Shown: piece after piece, positions 12,449 to 26,493 of the stretch | Layout: each line of letters starts with the position of its first letter | Numbering within the stretch: the first letter of the stretch is position 1 | Origin: Opisthorchis felineus | Lineage: Eukaryota; Platyhelminthes; Trematoda; Opisthorchiida; Opisthorchiidae | Assembly (NCBI GenBank): GCA_004794785.1 | Contig: SJOL01008381.1 | Span: 460,561 to 524,560, forward strand | Direction of reading: 5' to 3' | DNA: 64,000 nt | The notes under the pieces: generated by a model | Told to the model about the DNA's origin: nothing | The model's input: the letters and a program-made list of their open reading frames with translations, nothing else | The model's database searches: none | Translations under genes and position numbers: made by a program

Positions 12449-15400
12449 CTGACATAAAGAAAATACAAAGCATGCTCAAAGGATTTGTTCAGCCTGCTCG
12501 TTCAGGCATGCATTCGGGTTTATGATAAACGGAAAAGGTAGACATCGTACAAAAAACATGAGATCGCTTGGGTTTTATGTATGGTTGATTTAGGATGCTA
12601 ATTCCTCATCTGAAGATAGTTTACACAACATGTAGTCATTTTGCAAACTGAGTTCGGAGTCAACAGGAAACTCATCCGAATTTCGACTGAATCCTTCCTT
12701 AATGATACTGTTAAAGTGAATTCTTTACACAAAATCCGCCTCACGTTTCAGTTGGAATGGTGCCAAAATTATTTTTCTTGACAGTAAAAATACCGGAAAC
12801 GCGAGATCTAGCTGGGACTCAGCTGAGTCTCCCGTCAACCCTAGCTGTGGATGTTTCTCGCATTATACGTACAATTCAGTGTTCAACTGTGATAGGATTG
12901 GTGAGACTTCAGGGCTTGGACATACTCGAAGAGAACCAAGAGGAGCAAAATTAGTGACAGGCCATCCACGGTTTTTATTGGCCCTATGACCGGCATCGAG
13001 TAACCGGCCCGCCGTAAGTTAGAAGAAAAGTTGTAGATGTTCGCTCAAGGTTTTTGAACTGTCATCCCTGTTACAACCGGCAAAAAATGCTAATCAGCGT
13101 TTCAAGGGATGATTTGAGGAACCTTAATCGACGGAAAACGACCAGTGGGTTTCTGCTGTAAAACTAACCCTATTCCATCTTCACAATTAATCCCGGAAAC
13201 AGCCTAAACAAGGATCAAAAACTGTGAGGGACAGTCACTGAAGTGATCACCAATGATCCCTTTTCCTCAATGAAATTCTTGCACAGTATGGGCCAACAAC
13301 TCAGTTCAGTCCATAAATAGCCACGAGCACGATTTCAACTGACAAACGTATGGTACCAATTTGAAACAAGTAGACCCGAAACCGTTTACGCTATATCCAC
13401 CTAAAGGGTATGGATACAAACCGATGTCAGCGTTATCCATGCCTTTGATTTGTATTATTATTATCTGTGCGGACGGCTGAAGTGTTACTCTAGCACTTTG
13501 CTATTCTTTCTTACTTCTGCTTTTGAACCAACCACCTTTAATTTCTATGTATTGATAAGGTTGCATGGTTCTGAAACATTATCGGAGTACATGCACCAGC
13601 GTTCTCACACCGCCTTTGAAGCTACTAATAATGCTGCCCATTTGTTAATATTAACCAAGCGGTGGATGGCTTTAGGGATTGACTAAATTCCTCTCATTAA
13701 TTGACAGCTTCCATGAGGAACAGGAAACGTAAAGAGTTGACAGTAATTCGTTACACTAACTGAACCAAGAAATGATATCAGTATAGCCTCTCCCCATGGC
13801 ATTCTTCCAGCCAAGCTGTACGGACCACCCGAGATGGCGTGCGGGAAAGTTCTGCAAGCCAAGCAGTTGAACACCAGTATCTTTGAAGTACCTTAACTTA
13901 CAAGTGCTTTCACATTTTGTATTCAGGCCAATCACCCGTGGAGAACTGAAGAGTTCTTGTTTCCCTCTTTTTCAGAATCGTCAGCATTTAATAAGCTTCC
14001 AGAGGTTTTGAAACGGGAGGACAGTTCCTTTAAAAAATTTTGCTAACTGGAATAAAGTATAGTGAGTGAGACAAAACGTTCTGAGTAGTATTTAAAGGTG
14101 GTGTCACCATTATCACGCTAATTTTTCCACCAATAAAAATCCTGGTGGAGAAAAGACCCTGCTAGGAACTGGACAAACAAACACTGTTATACATACAGCT
14201 CTCCACGAGTTTGCGTTATGAGTTCTTATAGAGTTTGTTGGGTTGAATATGACCAACATTACTGGGTAGATTCTTCTCGCTTAAGTAACAGTCAACCAAG
14301 TTATATGGTCGGGAGGAAAAGATCTCACCTGGGTTGAGCGCTAACTGCGTTGGACCGAGGTTTTATATTCAGCCAACTTAGAATATACACAAGCATATAC
14401 ACTTGTTGTAATCTAATAAGACATATCAATATATACTAATATAAAATTCAATAAACCGGATGTGAAGATTTAAGAATTAAATTTGGTCCTCACAGGATCA
14501 TGTTGTCCAGCTGGTGCCGCGGGTTCAGATGCGGTTGGTAACGTACCACAGAATGATCAACTGTTTGATGTGCGTCTCACACTGCATAACCGATGTTTGG
14601 CCCATTCTCGAGACGTGGTAATTTTTCCAACAAATATCTTACCAGTAATCAAATTGGAAGCGTTATCCTGCTCCGATATAAGGCCACACAAATGACACAA
14701 ATTTCCGAAAAATTCAAGGAATATCCTCGAACTAATAATTAAAAATAAGAATTCCCCCAGTATTCTAGAGACAAACAACGTGTAGCATGGAAGAAATCAT
14801 TTTACTTGTGCGTAATCTTGTGGAAAGCTATCATAGGAAACGCATCTCATTGTAGGCTTCCGGAATTCGGCAACTTATGTAAACGTAGAATTCAAACCCT
14901 TTCTACTGTTGTCTATTGGTCAGTTATGCTCTCTACAGTAGCCCATTTGTAAAATACTTTGCGTCTGAGACGACTGGATCAGCCGCTCTAGCTGCAGGGC
15001 AAACTACACACCTTCGTAAAAATATAGCAACCATAAGTCATCATCAGTGCTTGCCCCAACCGAAGTAATTACGGCTCCACCAGCTCGACCGCTAATATGA
15101 ATGCCTCTTTATTGTCTTTGGATATTTGCTGTGTTAAAATGTAATCTTCTAAAGTATGTTTAGGCGGAATTACTTTTTAATAGTGCTTGGCCGCGCGGCG
15201 AACTAATAATAAGCAGTGATAGCGCCAAATATTTAAAGTATTCGAAATCGTCAGCAGTTAAACGCTTCTTCCGTGTACAAGCATCTAGAACTGATGTCAG
15301 CATATCTCTCGAGTTCCAGTTTGAGAATGGAAATTTCCATGGGTTCATTTATTATAGTTGAAGGTCTGCCATTTGAGAAGATTGTTTAAAATAGATTGGC

Positions 15401-18400
15401 GTTATGTTGAGCTTTTGATGCAATAATCTCCGTTAACAATGTGACCAAAAATTTGGAGGTTTAGGCATGACAACTTCCCTACAGTAGATCTGTCTCAAAG
15501 GAGCCTGTTTCTGTGTGGAGACTTATCTCATCCGGATAAACCGTCTAGTAGACAGGTTCTCTGAGTTAAGAAAAGCCGCGGTTTGAAACATGACTATTTT
15601 AAAATTTTATCCTGAGGTATTCAAGTACAGGGTAATGTCTCGTCGCCGCGGGCACTCCAGTGAGAAAGTAAGCATGACTCAAAAATAGCGCAATGACTCA
15701 AATGACAAGGATAGTAACCGTACAGGAAACCCAGGTTTCCAACCTTTAATTTAAGTAGATGACATCAGACTCGATGGTTTATGTCTCGCACATTTTGTCT
15801 AGTTTTTTTTCGCCACAGTCAGGTTTTAAATCTGTAGATATTGTGCAAAAAACATCGATAACCAGAGTTTTAATTAAGCTCCAATGCAATTAGACATGGG
15901 AAAATGATTCTAATATCTCTCGCATTAAAAAGAACCACTAGATGCGTTGCAAGGTGTATTGATTTTCAAGTGTGCTGTGAAAGAAGTTCTGTACCCGGTA
16001 AAACGTGGCAGAATAAAAGTAACTGACACAGAGGACACATTCTCAAAAATTCATTTGATTTGACAGACCTCAAGATATGACTTGCCCACGTTTCAACGGA
16101 CAAACTGCAACTATTGTGGCTACGTCTGAGTAATACCATACATTATTTTGGTGGATGTGTCTTGTAAATCTCAATGACAATTGTTGTATAGACGACACCA
16201 AAACTTTGAAACAAAGAGAAGACACTTGACATAAAGTATACATACAAAATCGACACTCGGTAGAGTGATTGAAATTCAGATACAGACGGCGATGAGTTTC
16301 TCCAAAAACATTCTATTAAAAGTTTTCCAGATAAAACGTGAAAATATAGCAGGGCAAAATTCTTTTTTTGGGTAAAAAAGACTTGACTGAATAGCACGTT
16401 ATTTGGTGAACTGGAAAAATAAAAGTTAGTTCCATTTGCACCTTCATTTTCAAGATTGGTTTCACAACAATCATAACAACAGTAATGAACATGACACTAG
16501 TAAAAAATGATACCGCCAGTCGTGACAATCGACCATTGTGGATCTACAGAGCTGTTCTTATTGCGGAACAGTCAGATAAACTTCGCGGTTATTTTCGAAA
16601 GCTCCAAAGTGCGGAAGGGATGGAATCAGCCCTTCTATACATTGTTTAATCTAAAGGTAAATAAGCAAAGCTTTTTGTGACAACATCAGGTTTGGCTTTG
16701 CGCGACATAAATGGACCTCAATTAAGTGTGATTATACATCGCTTGTTGTACCAGGAAAGCACAAAAACCGATTCAAAAAGTGTTCCAATTGATCTTGATG
16801 ACGGTCAAGTTCAATGGTCACCACGTCTGCTGTTGTGAGCGAACTAAGCTTGGTTCAGCTTAATGGCTGATTTCAGATATTGGTTTAATTTGGAAACAAC
16901 ATGTTGCTGAAATTCATCTCGCATGATAAAGAGCCTTTTGTGTTTTATTTTCAGACAACAGTACCGATTATTAGGGCGTTGAGCTTGCAGTGGGAACAAA
17001 AATGCAAAATTAACCCTGCTTATCTTAACAAAATTTTCCAGCTACCCCCCTAGGCCTGATTACTGCCTAGCGAATTGCCGACAAGACCTCCGAGGACCAA
17101 CGCCCGCTATGATAATATGGTATTCCTATAGGTCTCCTCCGCTAGTAGAAAAGCCCAATTTGCGCTGAAATATTTGGAGAGAAAGGCAAGCTAGAATAAT
17201 GGCTAGTTTTGAGTGGGTAAGCACAGGTAGTTCGTCGGACACAAGTGGCTTATACGTGCCAAAATTTATTATTTTCTTCTTGCTTTCCTCACGCTTTGTG
17301 CTCCTTGGAGGACCACTTATTAATACCGGGCTTTGGTCACCATTTTTGTCTTACTATGCAGCTGCGGGTCAGGTGCAAAGTGACGTAGAGCTTCAGTGAC
17401 TATTTTCAGAATTAGTCACGAAGACCGTGCGCTGTGCTGAGAATTATTGCTTTCTCACTTCACTGAGAACGGATGAGTTTTATTAAGTTCATGGCTGTAT
17501 CGACTGGCCATCAGCTGGTTTACATAAGAGGCCAATTATTTCTTTCTTCTGGAAAGATCTCCCGGTCTCCACACGGTCTCCTGGCCTTTGTCACGATGTT
17601 TCATATCTAAGTTGAAAGTGCTGTAAATGAGCAGCGCGATTATATGCTCCTTTTGTTCAGCCTGTCAGATCTGTGAGTCTTCGCACTGCGTACGCGGATT
17701 TTTCTTTAATGATTTCAGGTTAAGAAAAAATCATTAATTTGGTGAGAAACATGGCCGCAGATTGTGTTTATTTGAATGGTATGTTTCTAAGGCTTACTGA
17801 ATTGGTGTATTGCTGACGGATAATATGTTTCTACACTGACGCGGAAAGTGCCCTGGTTAAGTGCGGTGTTCTCTGTTTGAAGATGGGATGGAGTAGTGAT
17901 TGCGGTGTGGACAACTTTATAAACTTGGCTTACGCCAATTCCTTGGGAGTCAGCCACGAGATGTTCTTGTTTGGATAAGTGAGTTTGTTTCTATATTGGG
18001 AGATACAGTGGCAGAACGGTGCGTAAAATGTATCACAAGAGCTAGATGCTGAGCCTAGAGAAAACCTATTGCTGCAAGCGTGCTAGCCTCTCATGTCTTG
18101 TGTTTTTCCAGCTTACTGAGGATGCCTGGGGGTACACTTCATGATTACCTTGCCAGAGACTGAGTACCTGGTCAACCGTAGAACAGCCAAACAGTAAAAT
18201 TATAATATGGATGTCTATGGAGCCATTCTTTAACACGAGATTACGCTTGATGTTGTGCCAGTGTTGTGCTAAATGGTATCACCGGCCGTCGGAGGTTTGG
18301 GTATGCCTCTTGTTGTCAGTTCACTGGGCCCTTTGACGTTATGGTTTTGCGCTCTGGTGAACGACTTCTATGCTTTCATAAAAGTTTAGGTATATTCTGC

Positions 18401-21400
18401 CTGATTTTAGTGCCTCATAGTTTGTGCCGTAATTTCACAGCTTCCAGTGAAACTTTACGCAGTGTTGTGGTGAATGGAAGTTACGTCCAAAGGGTCCATG
18501 CGGGCTGTGGTGAACCTTTGAAACTCTGGTTTTGGGTAGCACGATTGATTTGTTACTGTAATCTAGCCGGAAAAACTCAAGAAGTCATGGCTTATTGCAG
18601 AATATACCTTCCCAGGTCGTAGTTTTGGCACCACGGACTCACGGACTCAGGACAACTTAAGGTAGTAACGCTATTTGCCAGTGGCGAGTCGCTTAGCGGT
18701 GAGTCCATGTAGAAAAGCTACAAGTTTTTGAAAGTGGTGTGGAGAAGTTATAGGGGGGAAAATCACTGAAGGTTCGTTGTTTCTAGCATCAAGCTTGGTA
18801 GTGGGCTTTTGGCTGAGGCTGTCCTCCGGTTGATATGTGGTGGGTGATGGCACCTGCAGAGCTCAGTAGTTAAGTCGAACTCATGATGGTTCTTTTGTTG
18901 AATTAGATAGGTCCAGTGCAGTGCCTTCTTTGTGTGTTAAAGACTTAAACTAGGACGGATCGCTTTAAGTGGACTTAATTTTACGAGGCTGAGTTCTACA
19001 TTTCCAGAATAGTGGAGGTAATATATCAAGGATATTGACGTAGCTTTCTCAAGTCTGAGTTTCACCTGCTTATCACATTCGAATTGAGCCCAGCCGTTAT
19101 ATCAGCACCGACAAAGGCTTGTTGCATGCGCTGCGGAAATGTTCCATATCTATCGTGAGTTTCAAAAGGAGCTAAGTCGCTGCAGAGGAAAAAACGAGAT
19201 CCGCTATTTAAGTAACTACACTGTTAATCTATTAACACGGCAACTCCCAGGTTCTAATTATTTTTGACGCAGATAGATGGACAGGTTCAAAAAAGCTGGA
19301 GGACTTTAATGAGGCTCCTCAGAAGTTTCAAATTTATCCTGAATTTCAGCATACCTGTAGCTTTCAAATCATCCACTTTCAACATCCAGGAGGGTTAGAT
19401 TAATTGATGTTATTTGGAGTGGTTTACCAGTTTGGCAGTAATTACCCAATGGCGGAATGGACACGAATTAGGACGTCGGATAATCCTGTAGGTATTGTGG
19501 TTTGTTTTTGTTCTAAATATTCCCAAGATCTTTGCTACTTTATTACATGGAATTTCGCAATGTTTATTTTCCTTTTCTGTTGCTTTTGCATCAGAGAAGA
19601 TCAGAATCTAGTAATACAAGGTTGAGGGTTGTGATATACTCTAACTAGATAAGGAGATATAGGTAAGTCTGCATAGCCCCACACTAGACGGAACCCCAGT
19701 TCACACTGAGATAGTTACTTGGCCAACCTTCAGCGAGCTTATTTACAGCGGTTAGTCGAAACTGGCCAACTTTGTTGCACATAAAATCAGGAAAATCTTG
19801 GCTAGTGTAAGTTTAGTTGGAGCCATTTCAAGCCATAATGGCTCTGTGAATTTGTTTTGCAGAAATAGTGAAGGGCCTCCTAAGTTAGGTATAGATTATA
19901 GAGTGGAAAATTTTCTGCGGTAATGGGACAAATTTTATTATGCTTCTAAGTTAATGATCAAACCACTTCTTAGTGTTCGGCACTCAAGGTTATAGCAGTT
20001 TGATCGTCCCGGTTGGTGGTAAAAAGTCTGGATAGCTAAGCCCTTAGTAATGTCAGCCGTTTTTCGGCAAACCAATTCAACTGGCAAGCCTTTTTCAAGA
20101 AAAACTGACTAACCTAAATAGTTGCCTCAAATATTAAACCAACAAGCCTAACAGATAGTTGATGGCTTAGGTTTCTTCAAATCCAAAACCTTCTAGGACC
20201 ATTTTTTGCCTTTTCTGACAGTGTGAGACTAGCTAATGTCATAACAAATGACCGTGTAATGATCCCCTTCCTCTCTATATCAGCTTATCATAAGATCAAC
20301 CAGGCTATTGGACTTTCTGATGTTATATCGGACATGGATTGAATAACATTCATTTGTGTTTTTTTGCATTTTCTCAGTTTCGTGGCATAGCAAGTATGAT
20401 TCCACGATCTTGGTGTCCTTTGGACATCGGGCAGTGTATCATGGCTTTTTTATTGTTTGCGTACGCTACTAATAAAGAATGGCTTCACGTGTCTGATGAA
20501 TAATTTTGGACCCGAGTGGAAATCCGAGAGGATTAAAGTGAGAAGGATGAAATCGGCGGATTAGTAGTGCAGGAGTATCACGGTCCGTGAGTAACCCGTC
20601 CAAGGATTTTTTGACGAAATTTTACATGACTTTGGATGCAATTTGCAGCTGTTGTTTTCCAAAAATACCTTGCTTTGCAATCACTTATCTCTAGGTGACA
20701 ATGTTTGTTATCCGATACTAGAAGCAAACGCAAATGGTGTTACAACTGCTATGTCTTAGTGGTCAGAGTGGTTAAAGTTTAGTGATAGCTGGTCATTTGT
20801 CAGCACGGACTCTAGTTGTAAGGCTGACGTTGTAGCTGAGACTCAAATATCCTCTTGTCAATGGGTCCGTTTTGGGGGCGTTTGGATTTTGTAGTGTTTT
20901 CAGTGAGGCGAGACATCGTTCAGTGTGATATCTGGAAAACTAACTGTATAGCCGGCAAGCAGTTTTGTACCTGGTAGTTGGACGCTTTTCTAGGTCCACT
21001 GAAAGGCTGTAATTGTTGTTGAAAACATTGAACAGTGAGTTTCAAAGAAACTGTGGACGCAGATTTTGGCAAATCTCCATTTCATTTTAACCTGTTTACT
21101 AGGTTAAAATGTAGCCGTGGCATTTAAGCTTCTGACTCACAGATATTTTTGTTTGGTCAGGCCTTCATCTAGGCTACCATATGTGAATCAATTGCAGGCT
21201 GTGGGCAGTTCTAGAAGTTTGCTTCCCAACCTGAGCACGTTTTTATGGAGTGCATCAGCTGCATTAAATTGTTGAATTGAAAAAAATGTCTGTGGTCTGT
21301 CAGCTCTAATATGTTGATTTCAGTGCTTTGAAATATACAGGTTTATGATGGTCACTTACAGACCCATGCAAGCTTTATTGCAAATTCCCACAGATACGGT

Positions 21401-22584
21401 TGACAGCTACTTATCATCGGCTAAATTTTCTGGTATTTCATACTGCATTGCTGGTAGAAAAAATGTATTCTGAGACTACTGGCTGGCTAACTGTGGCCAT
21501 CGGAACATTTTGGGTCGTTGTGATTTGGGATGCAAAACAGAGTACGACTTCTGAGCAGTTAAACGGAGGTCAGTATGGATAAACGATTCGTCATCGGATA
21601 TTTGATCCCTAGGTCCTCTCGACAAATAAAAGTTTGTGATACATGACGATTTCATTTCATCGCAATCCTTGTGAAGTACCTCTCCATGAGCTTAAAGTAA
21701 CCGACTAGGGTCATGGTGGCAGTCCAGAGTTTTGTGACGCACGCTGTTCACGTCTTTTTACCCTAAAGTTGGTGGCAATTTTGAACTCGGTGCTACTACT
21801 TCATGTTGTGCTTTCTTTCTCGATTATTATCAATACGATTAACGTCCTTTGGGGGCTATCCCAGCTGTTCAGGTTTGCCAGGACGTTCAAGGTATCCATG
21901 CGACGGTCGATTATTAGACTCTATCTCGGGCACTATTTTCTGGCTAACATTTTTTTCTCTGGGGCTTTCTGTCCTGATACACCCAGCACTTTCAGGCATA
22001 GCGCAAAAGATACATTCTCCATACTATAGTTTATGGCAGATCTTACATTTGGGTTTCAAAACCCACGCCTTTTTTAAGCTTCCATAACAGTACGTTACTA
22101 TCGAATGCCAACTGCAAGAACAGCATAAAGCCATGCTTTAGTTGGCAGTCCTATAAATTCCTAATTAAACATAGCTCCGGCAAAAATTTACCGAAGTATC
22201 CAGCACGTCAACAGTTTCTACCCTTCAGTTTACATGTTTTTTTTTAAATATCAGCAGATATATTGGCAAATTTTAATTTGTCATCCTCAGTTTTAAATGT
22301 TTGACGGAACCCTGTATTAAGGTTAACAATTTCCATATCCAGAATGACGGTGACACTGGCATAGCAGCTTTGTACAACGCTGATTTTGTGCATCTTCAAA
22401 AGATTGTTAAGAATGCCGTGCACTCCAGCTAGCCTGGCCTTTAGACTTCTAAGTCTTAAACAAGTAATAATACAAACACCATACTTCGAATTCCTACTCG
22501 CACATGTGCGACTTCGTAAAACTTCCTCAGTAAACTGGATCAGGCGAGCTGAATAAACAATTCTAAACACTATGGGATACTTAC
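12449..22584 (-). other. Laminin alpha gene, intron 1 (about 10.1 kb)
   Basis: The intron runs from gtaagt at 22584 to the ag at 12449-12450. I see no second gene in it. The open frames inside (for example 18266-18622 plus, 17199-17399 plus, 13450-13686 plus) show no domain I recognise and no convincing splice context. Stretches around 18.3-21.6 kb are rich in G and T on the plus strand, possibly old repeat debris. Nothing else can be supported. Confidence 0.6.
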
Positions 22585-22657
22585 GCAAATACCCCTGTCC
22601 GTATGTGGCGCACAAAATGAGGGACAGTAGCCCTGCGGTTCTCATCAGCCAGGACAT
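22585..22657 (-). CDS. Laminin alpha chain, exon 1 (signal peptide)
   Basis: This is the start exon of a secreted basement-membrane protein. The ATG at 22657 opens 24 codons plus one base. They have the shape of a signal peptide: a short polar start with an arginine, a hydrophobic core (AGLLSLILCA), then a small-residue region (TYGQG) where cleavage could fall. The exon ends at a strong donor, c|gtaagt, in phase 1. The next exon (12448) starts with two bases of a codon, so the junction is in frame, and the total of all five exons is a multiple of three. I chose the upstream of two nearby Met codons (residues 1 and 5); the second is also possible. No family hallmark lies in this exon itself. 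Its assignment to the laminin gene rests on strand, phase and the expected position of a signal peptide. No promoter element is evident upstream. Confidence 0.6.
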
Positions 22658-25600
22658 TCTTCACACACGCGTTAACGGCTGGCACCATTTAAGAACGGCG
22701 GTCTTGGCCTCTTGGTCAAGGTCACGGGGCTCGATCGTTCCACAAGTTCACAGTAGGCGTGGTCATTTACGATTGTCTGCAGCTTCACTATAACGGAGTA
22801 TTCCCGGCAAGTCACTTCAAAAATGGAGCTATTCGCCCAAGCGAACGACACTTGAAGGTTGAGACTGAAAAATTCCGGAGAATGATGGTGGAAGGACAAT
22901 GCTCGTGATGAGTACAAGTTGTGGAAGTAAAATATGTTTTCCTATTCCAACACTAATCTTTCACCAGTCCTTTATCACCAGGTGTTTTCGTTTTTTGTTC
23001 TGTTTTTTCCATCTCCCTTCCTCCTTGTTTGTATATTTCCTCTTTCCCATGATTTCCTTACACAGGGTAAAATTTGAATACAAAGGCAATATCGGTGCAC
23101 AGCCGATTGCAGGAAGCCAGTTTACTTGCTGACTTGGATTGGAGATGTTAAAGTTCACTCTGGTGACTGAACTCTTTAAATTGGTTTGGCCTTTGAGGTC
23201 GTCACTACATTGAGTATGTACGTCTTTTTCACGAACGAGCTGGTGGCCCTCTCTGTCGCAACTAGGTAGGTGGTCCTTCAGTTGAGTTTGAAGGCGCAGA
23301 GTGAATAAGGACCTACACCTTTGGCAAACACTTGGATTTGATGGGCCAGCATCGCGTTGTCATGGAACCCGAGATATTTGGGGCTAAGTTTATGCAAGCA
23401 GTGGTGCTTGTGTTCATGAGGCTGCCAGTATAGGATTTTCGCCGTACCGACTAGAGTAAGGCTGCGCCATTATTTGAAGGAGGCTTGAAGAGCATCTACA
23501 CATGCTTGTGTCACAGGTTTCATGAGGTTGTGGACGTTTCCATCCATTTTCGAAAAGCTTGATTTGACACTGGAGGATGCAAAGTTGTATGGAGATTTTG
23601 ATGATCTTCCAATGTTTGCGAGTTTGGACCATAGGTGATCTAAGGGTCCAAGTGTCCTGCCCTTCCATATAAATGGCAACGATACATTCAGGGAGGATGT
23701 TGGTGCTATTAGTATTGTACCATAGTTGGTTGAGCCTTTATTCGCAGTGATCAAGCAGTATATTATTTCTGGCTCACCGGGTATTCATTACATCAAGAAA
23801 GGATTGCAGAAACACCCCACATTCTGAGGAGAAATTAAATATCGCCTACGTAAGTCGTTGGTGAGAATAGGATTAGCTGGACACAGTTCTTCATGTGAAA
23901 GGGCCCTGCCTTTGGAGGCGCCATCAGCAACGAAAGATCTGTCATACAGGGGACTCGCATATCAGTTGAGTGAAACATATTTAACATCAAATGCCACAAA
24001 CTTCAGGATCACGACAGCGGTTGGCCCTGTCAGAATCCCTGAGAAAAATTACGGGAAGAGAGAGCACACATGGAAATGTTATCCACACAGACGACCCTAA
24101 GGTCCATACTTCAATGAACTCCACTTCCCGAGCAGGATTCTGAAGAACGCAAGTATTTGGCTTTGCTTAGAAGCCCTTGCATAGCAATTCTGACAAGAAG
24201 CACCGTGGATGTGAAAATGTTTGATCAGCAGTCCTGCTGGGGTGAACTAATATCACCTGTAACGTCGGCCGAAATTTACAGGGAGCAAACAGAGTGACAT
24301 GCAGGCTTGCCTAAGAGGGAGAAAGCCATCGAAAGAATTTAGTCAATAAGCCTTTGCTCCAACACTACTGCCGACAAATCCGTCTTGCCAATCAAATGCA
24401 TCTCTAATATGCGCCATCACATTCAGACTTGTAGTTGCTTTAAAAGATAAGCGAAGACATGAATTACTCCAACCTATTCCTCAAACTCATGGCAAAAATG
24501 CAAAATTAAATAAACTGCCGGGTGACTAGTTAGTAATAGCATTAATGCATTGCAGCTGGCGCATCAGTTAGTCCCCGTCCTCCCGAGAGAAGCCGTGGTT
24601 TCTCTTTTTCTTGCTCCCAGTTCAGTAAGTTAACTGATTTTGCTTTGTACAACTCGCTGTCACTTGCGATTTTCTTTGGTGTTGCTATACACTCAGTATG
24701 TTGGTTAAGACTGAATACATTTTAGGAGAATCTGTGTCTGGAAGTTGCATCCTGAGTGGCCTGAGATGTAATGCGCCGCCACGTAGTGTGGTCTGCCCTC
24801 TGTTGACATGCAATTATGTTTTAGCTGCCATTGCTTAATGGTGCCTCATGCTACTACAAATGTCACACCCAATGTCCTCATGCCTACTCGTACTTCCTGA
24901 GAGTAGGAATTCAGCTCAGATTGAGTGAGGATGTGCCGTTTGTTTCCTATCTCATTAAGGAGCGAACGTGAGTTTTCCGATAGCTGGGTTTCACGTTGGG
25001 TGCATTTGAGGCCAGTCGGTGACCGCATTTGGGAGGGATGTTTCCCTTGAGGTTGCTGCGTCCACATGCATGCAGCGTGCGTCGAAGTTTTAAGCTACTG
25101 TAACTTTCCATGTCCTGCGATGCTGAAAGCTTGAGACGGAGTTTACTATGAAAGACCAGGCAGCCACTTGAGATAACAGTGAAGCTGTCCTGCTTAGGCG
25201 CCTTTAAAACTCTCGTAAAGTCGGGCTTCTGAATCTTTTAGGCTTAGTAGCAGGTTGGTAGATTATGTCTAGTCTTGTAATCTGTTTTTTGGACCGGTCT
25301 AATTTGCACATTGTTTGCGTATGTTCAAGGTGCTCGCGGAATCAGGTGGTGGGAGAGATATGGTGGCTTTTGGAGAGGGGATTTATACGGGCTTGACAGC
25401 AATCTTGACCCACTTCTGTGAACCGAGTTGTGCTCGGCTTGGCAGATAATCCCTAGTAGACATGGCCTGGTGGAGTCTCCCCGCCTTCTGTGGAGCGTCA
25501 GTGTGACATAATCGGCTTGGCGATGTGGGCGGTAGTCTAAAAGAGGGCAAACTCAAACACTCCTGCTGGTACGAGCAAAATAACAAATGGAAACCTATCG

Positions 25601-26177
25601 GATCCCGGAGAGTGTCTTGTAGGACCTAAGCTAGATTAAATACTTTCCTCTGCCCGTGCGCACCTTAGCGAAAGTTACGACAAGCGTATATAGAAGAACC
25701 TGTTGGTCAAGTGACCGGGAAAAAAAGCATCTACTGGAACAGAGTGTGACTGTACATTTGAACCCATTTAGCCTAAATATATGTCCGTAAATCAGCCGAA
25801 AGAATGCCTCTCTCTGAGTCAACCTTTCTGCTATAAAAATACCGTAGAACTGAATGCGCCGAATACATGAAAAGCAAGCGTGGTTCTGAAAGCTTAGATT
25901 TTTCAATGGTTTCGGTAGAATGAGTGTGTCAAGCATAGAAAGATACAGAATGCTTGACATCCGGTCCATCAGTCACAGAATGCAAACCCTGTTTTGTACA
26001 GTGGCCGGAAGTAAATGGGTTGAAGCAAGCCCCATGTGGGCTTGAAACGCAATATAGAAATAAATACGGCAGAATACGTGCATAAAACATATATGGCCTG
26101 CAGGCTTGTTAATGAAGCCAGCTGAAAAAGGGTGGCAGTCACAGTAAAATGAGAAACAGAAAGCGGAGAACTGCCGC
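22658..26177. other. Region upstream of the laminin gene; no gene recognised
   Basis: This region should hold the laminin promoter and any 5' untranslated exon, but I see no clear TATA box, and no good splice acceptor just before the ATG. Between about 23.2 and 25.6 kb the minus strand has several coding-looking stretches. One is 23470-23754, with LGPLDHLWSKLANIG; another lies around 25383-25586, with AGRLHQA. They may be remains of a retroelement, but the family is not identifiable with confidence. Confidence 0.4.
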
Positions 26178-26493
26178 CCACTAGAAGCACGCCCAAATTA
26201 TTTTCTCCGAAACTATGAGGTTTTCGAAGTTGCGACTTTCACGGGGAGTTAGTCTAATCCGTTTGCACCTTCCGGTGATATATTGCTTACAGCATTTTGT
26301 TTAAGTGAGCGAAATTTCAAGGTCACGGACCGTCATTGATTCGCATTTTGTTACCGGTTTACGAAGGATAAATCACGGCATCGCACTTTACCATATTTTT
26401 GCATTCTTCGCCGTTCTTTGAGAGTGAAATAACATCTGCAGAATTTCAAATTCAAATTCCACCCAGGAAAATCGGTCATTGACTTTTGTTTGC
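26178..26493 (+). repeat. Dispersed repeat E, copy 1
   Basis: This stretch aligns to the reverse complement of 38971-39275 over its whole length. Shared blocks include agtctaatccgtttgcac (ggtctaatccatttgcac in the other copy), gaaatttca.ggtca, ccggtttacga and acttttg.-tgc. There is no open frame of note. It could be a SINE, a MITE or an untranslated part of a larger element. Confidence 0.75.
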
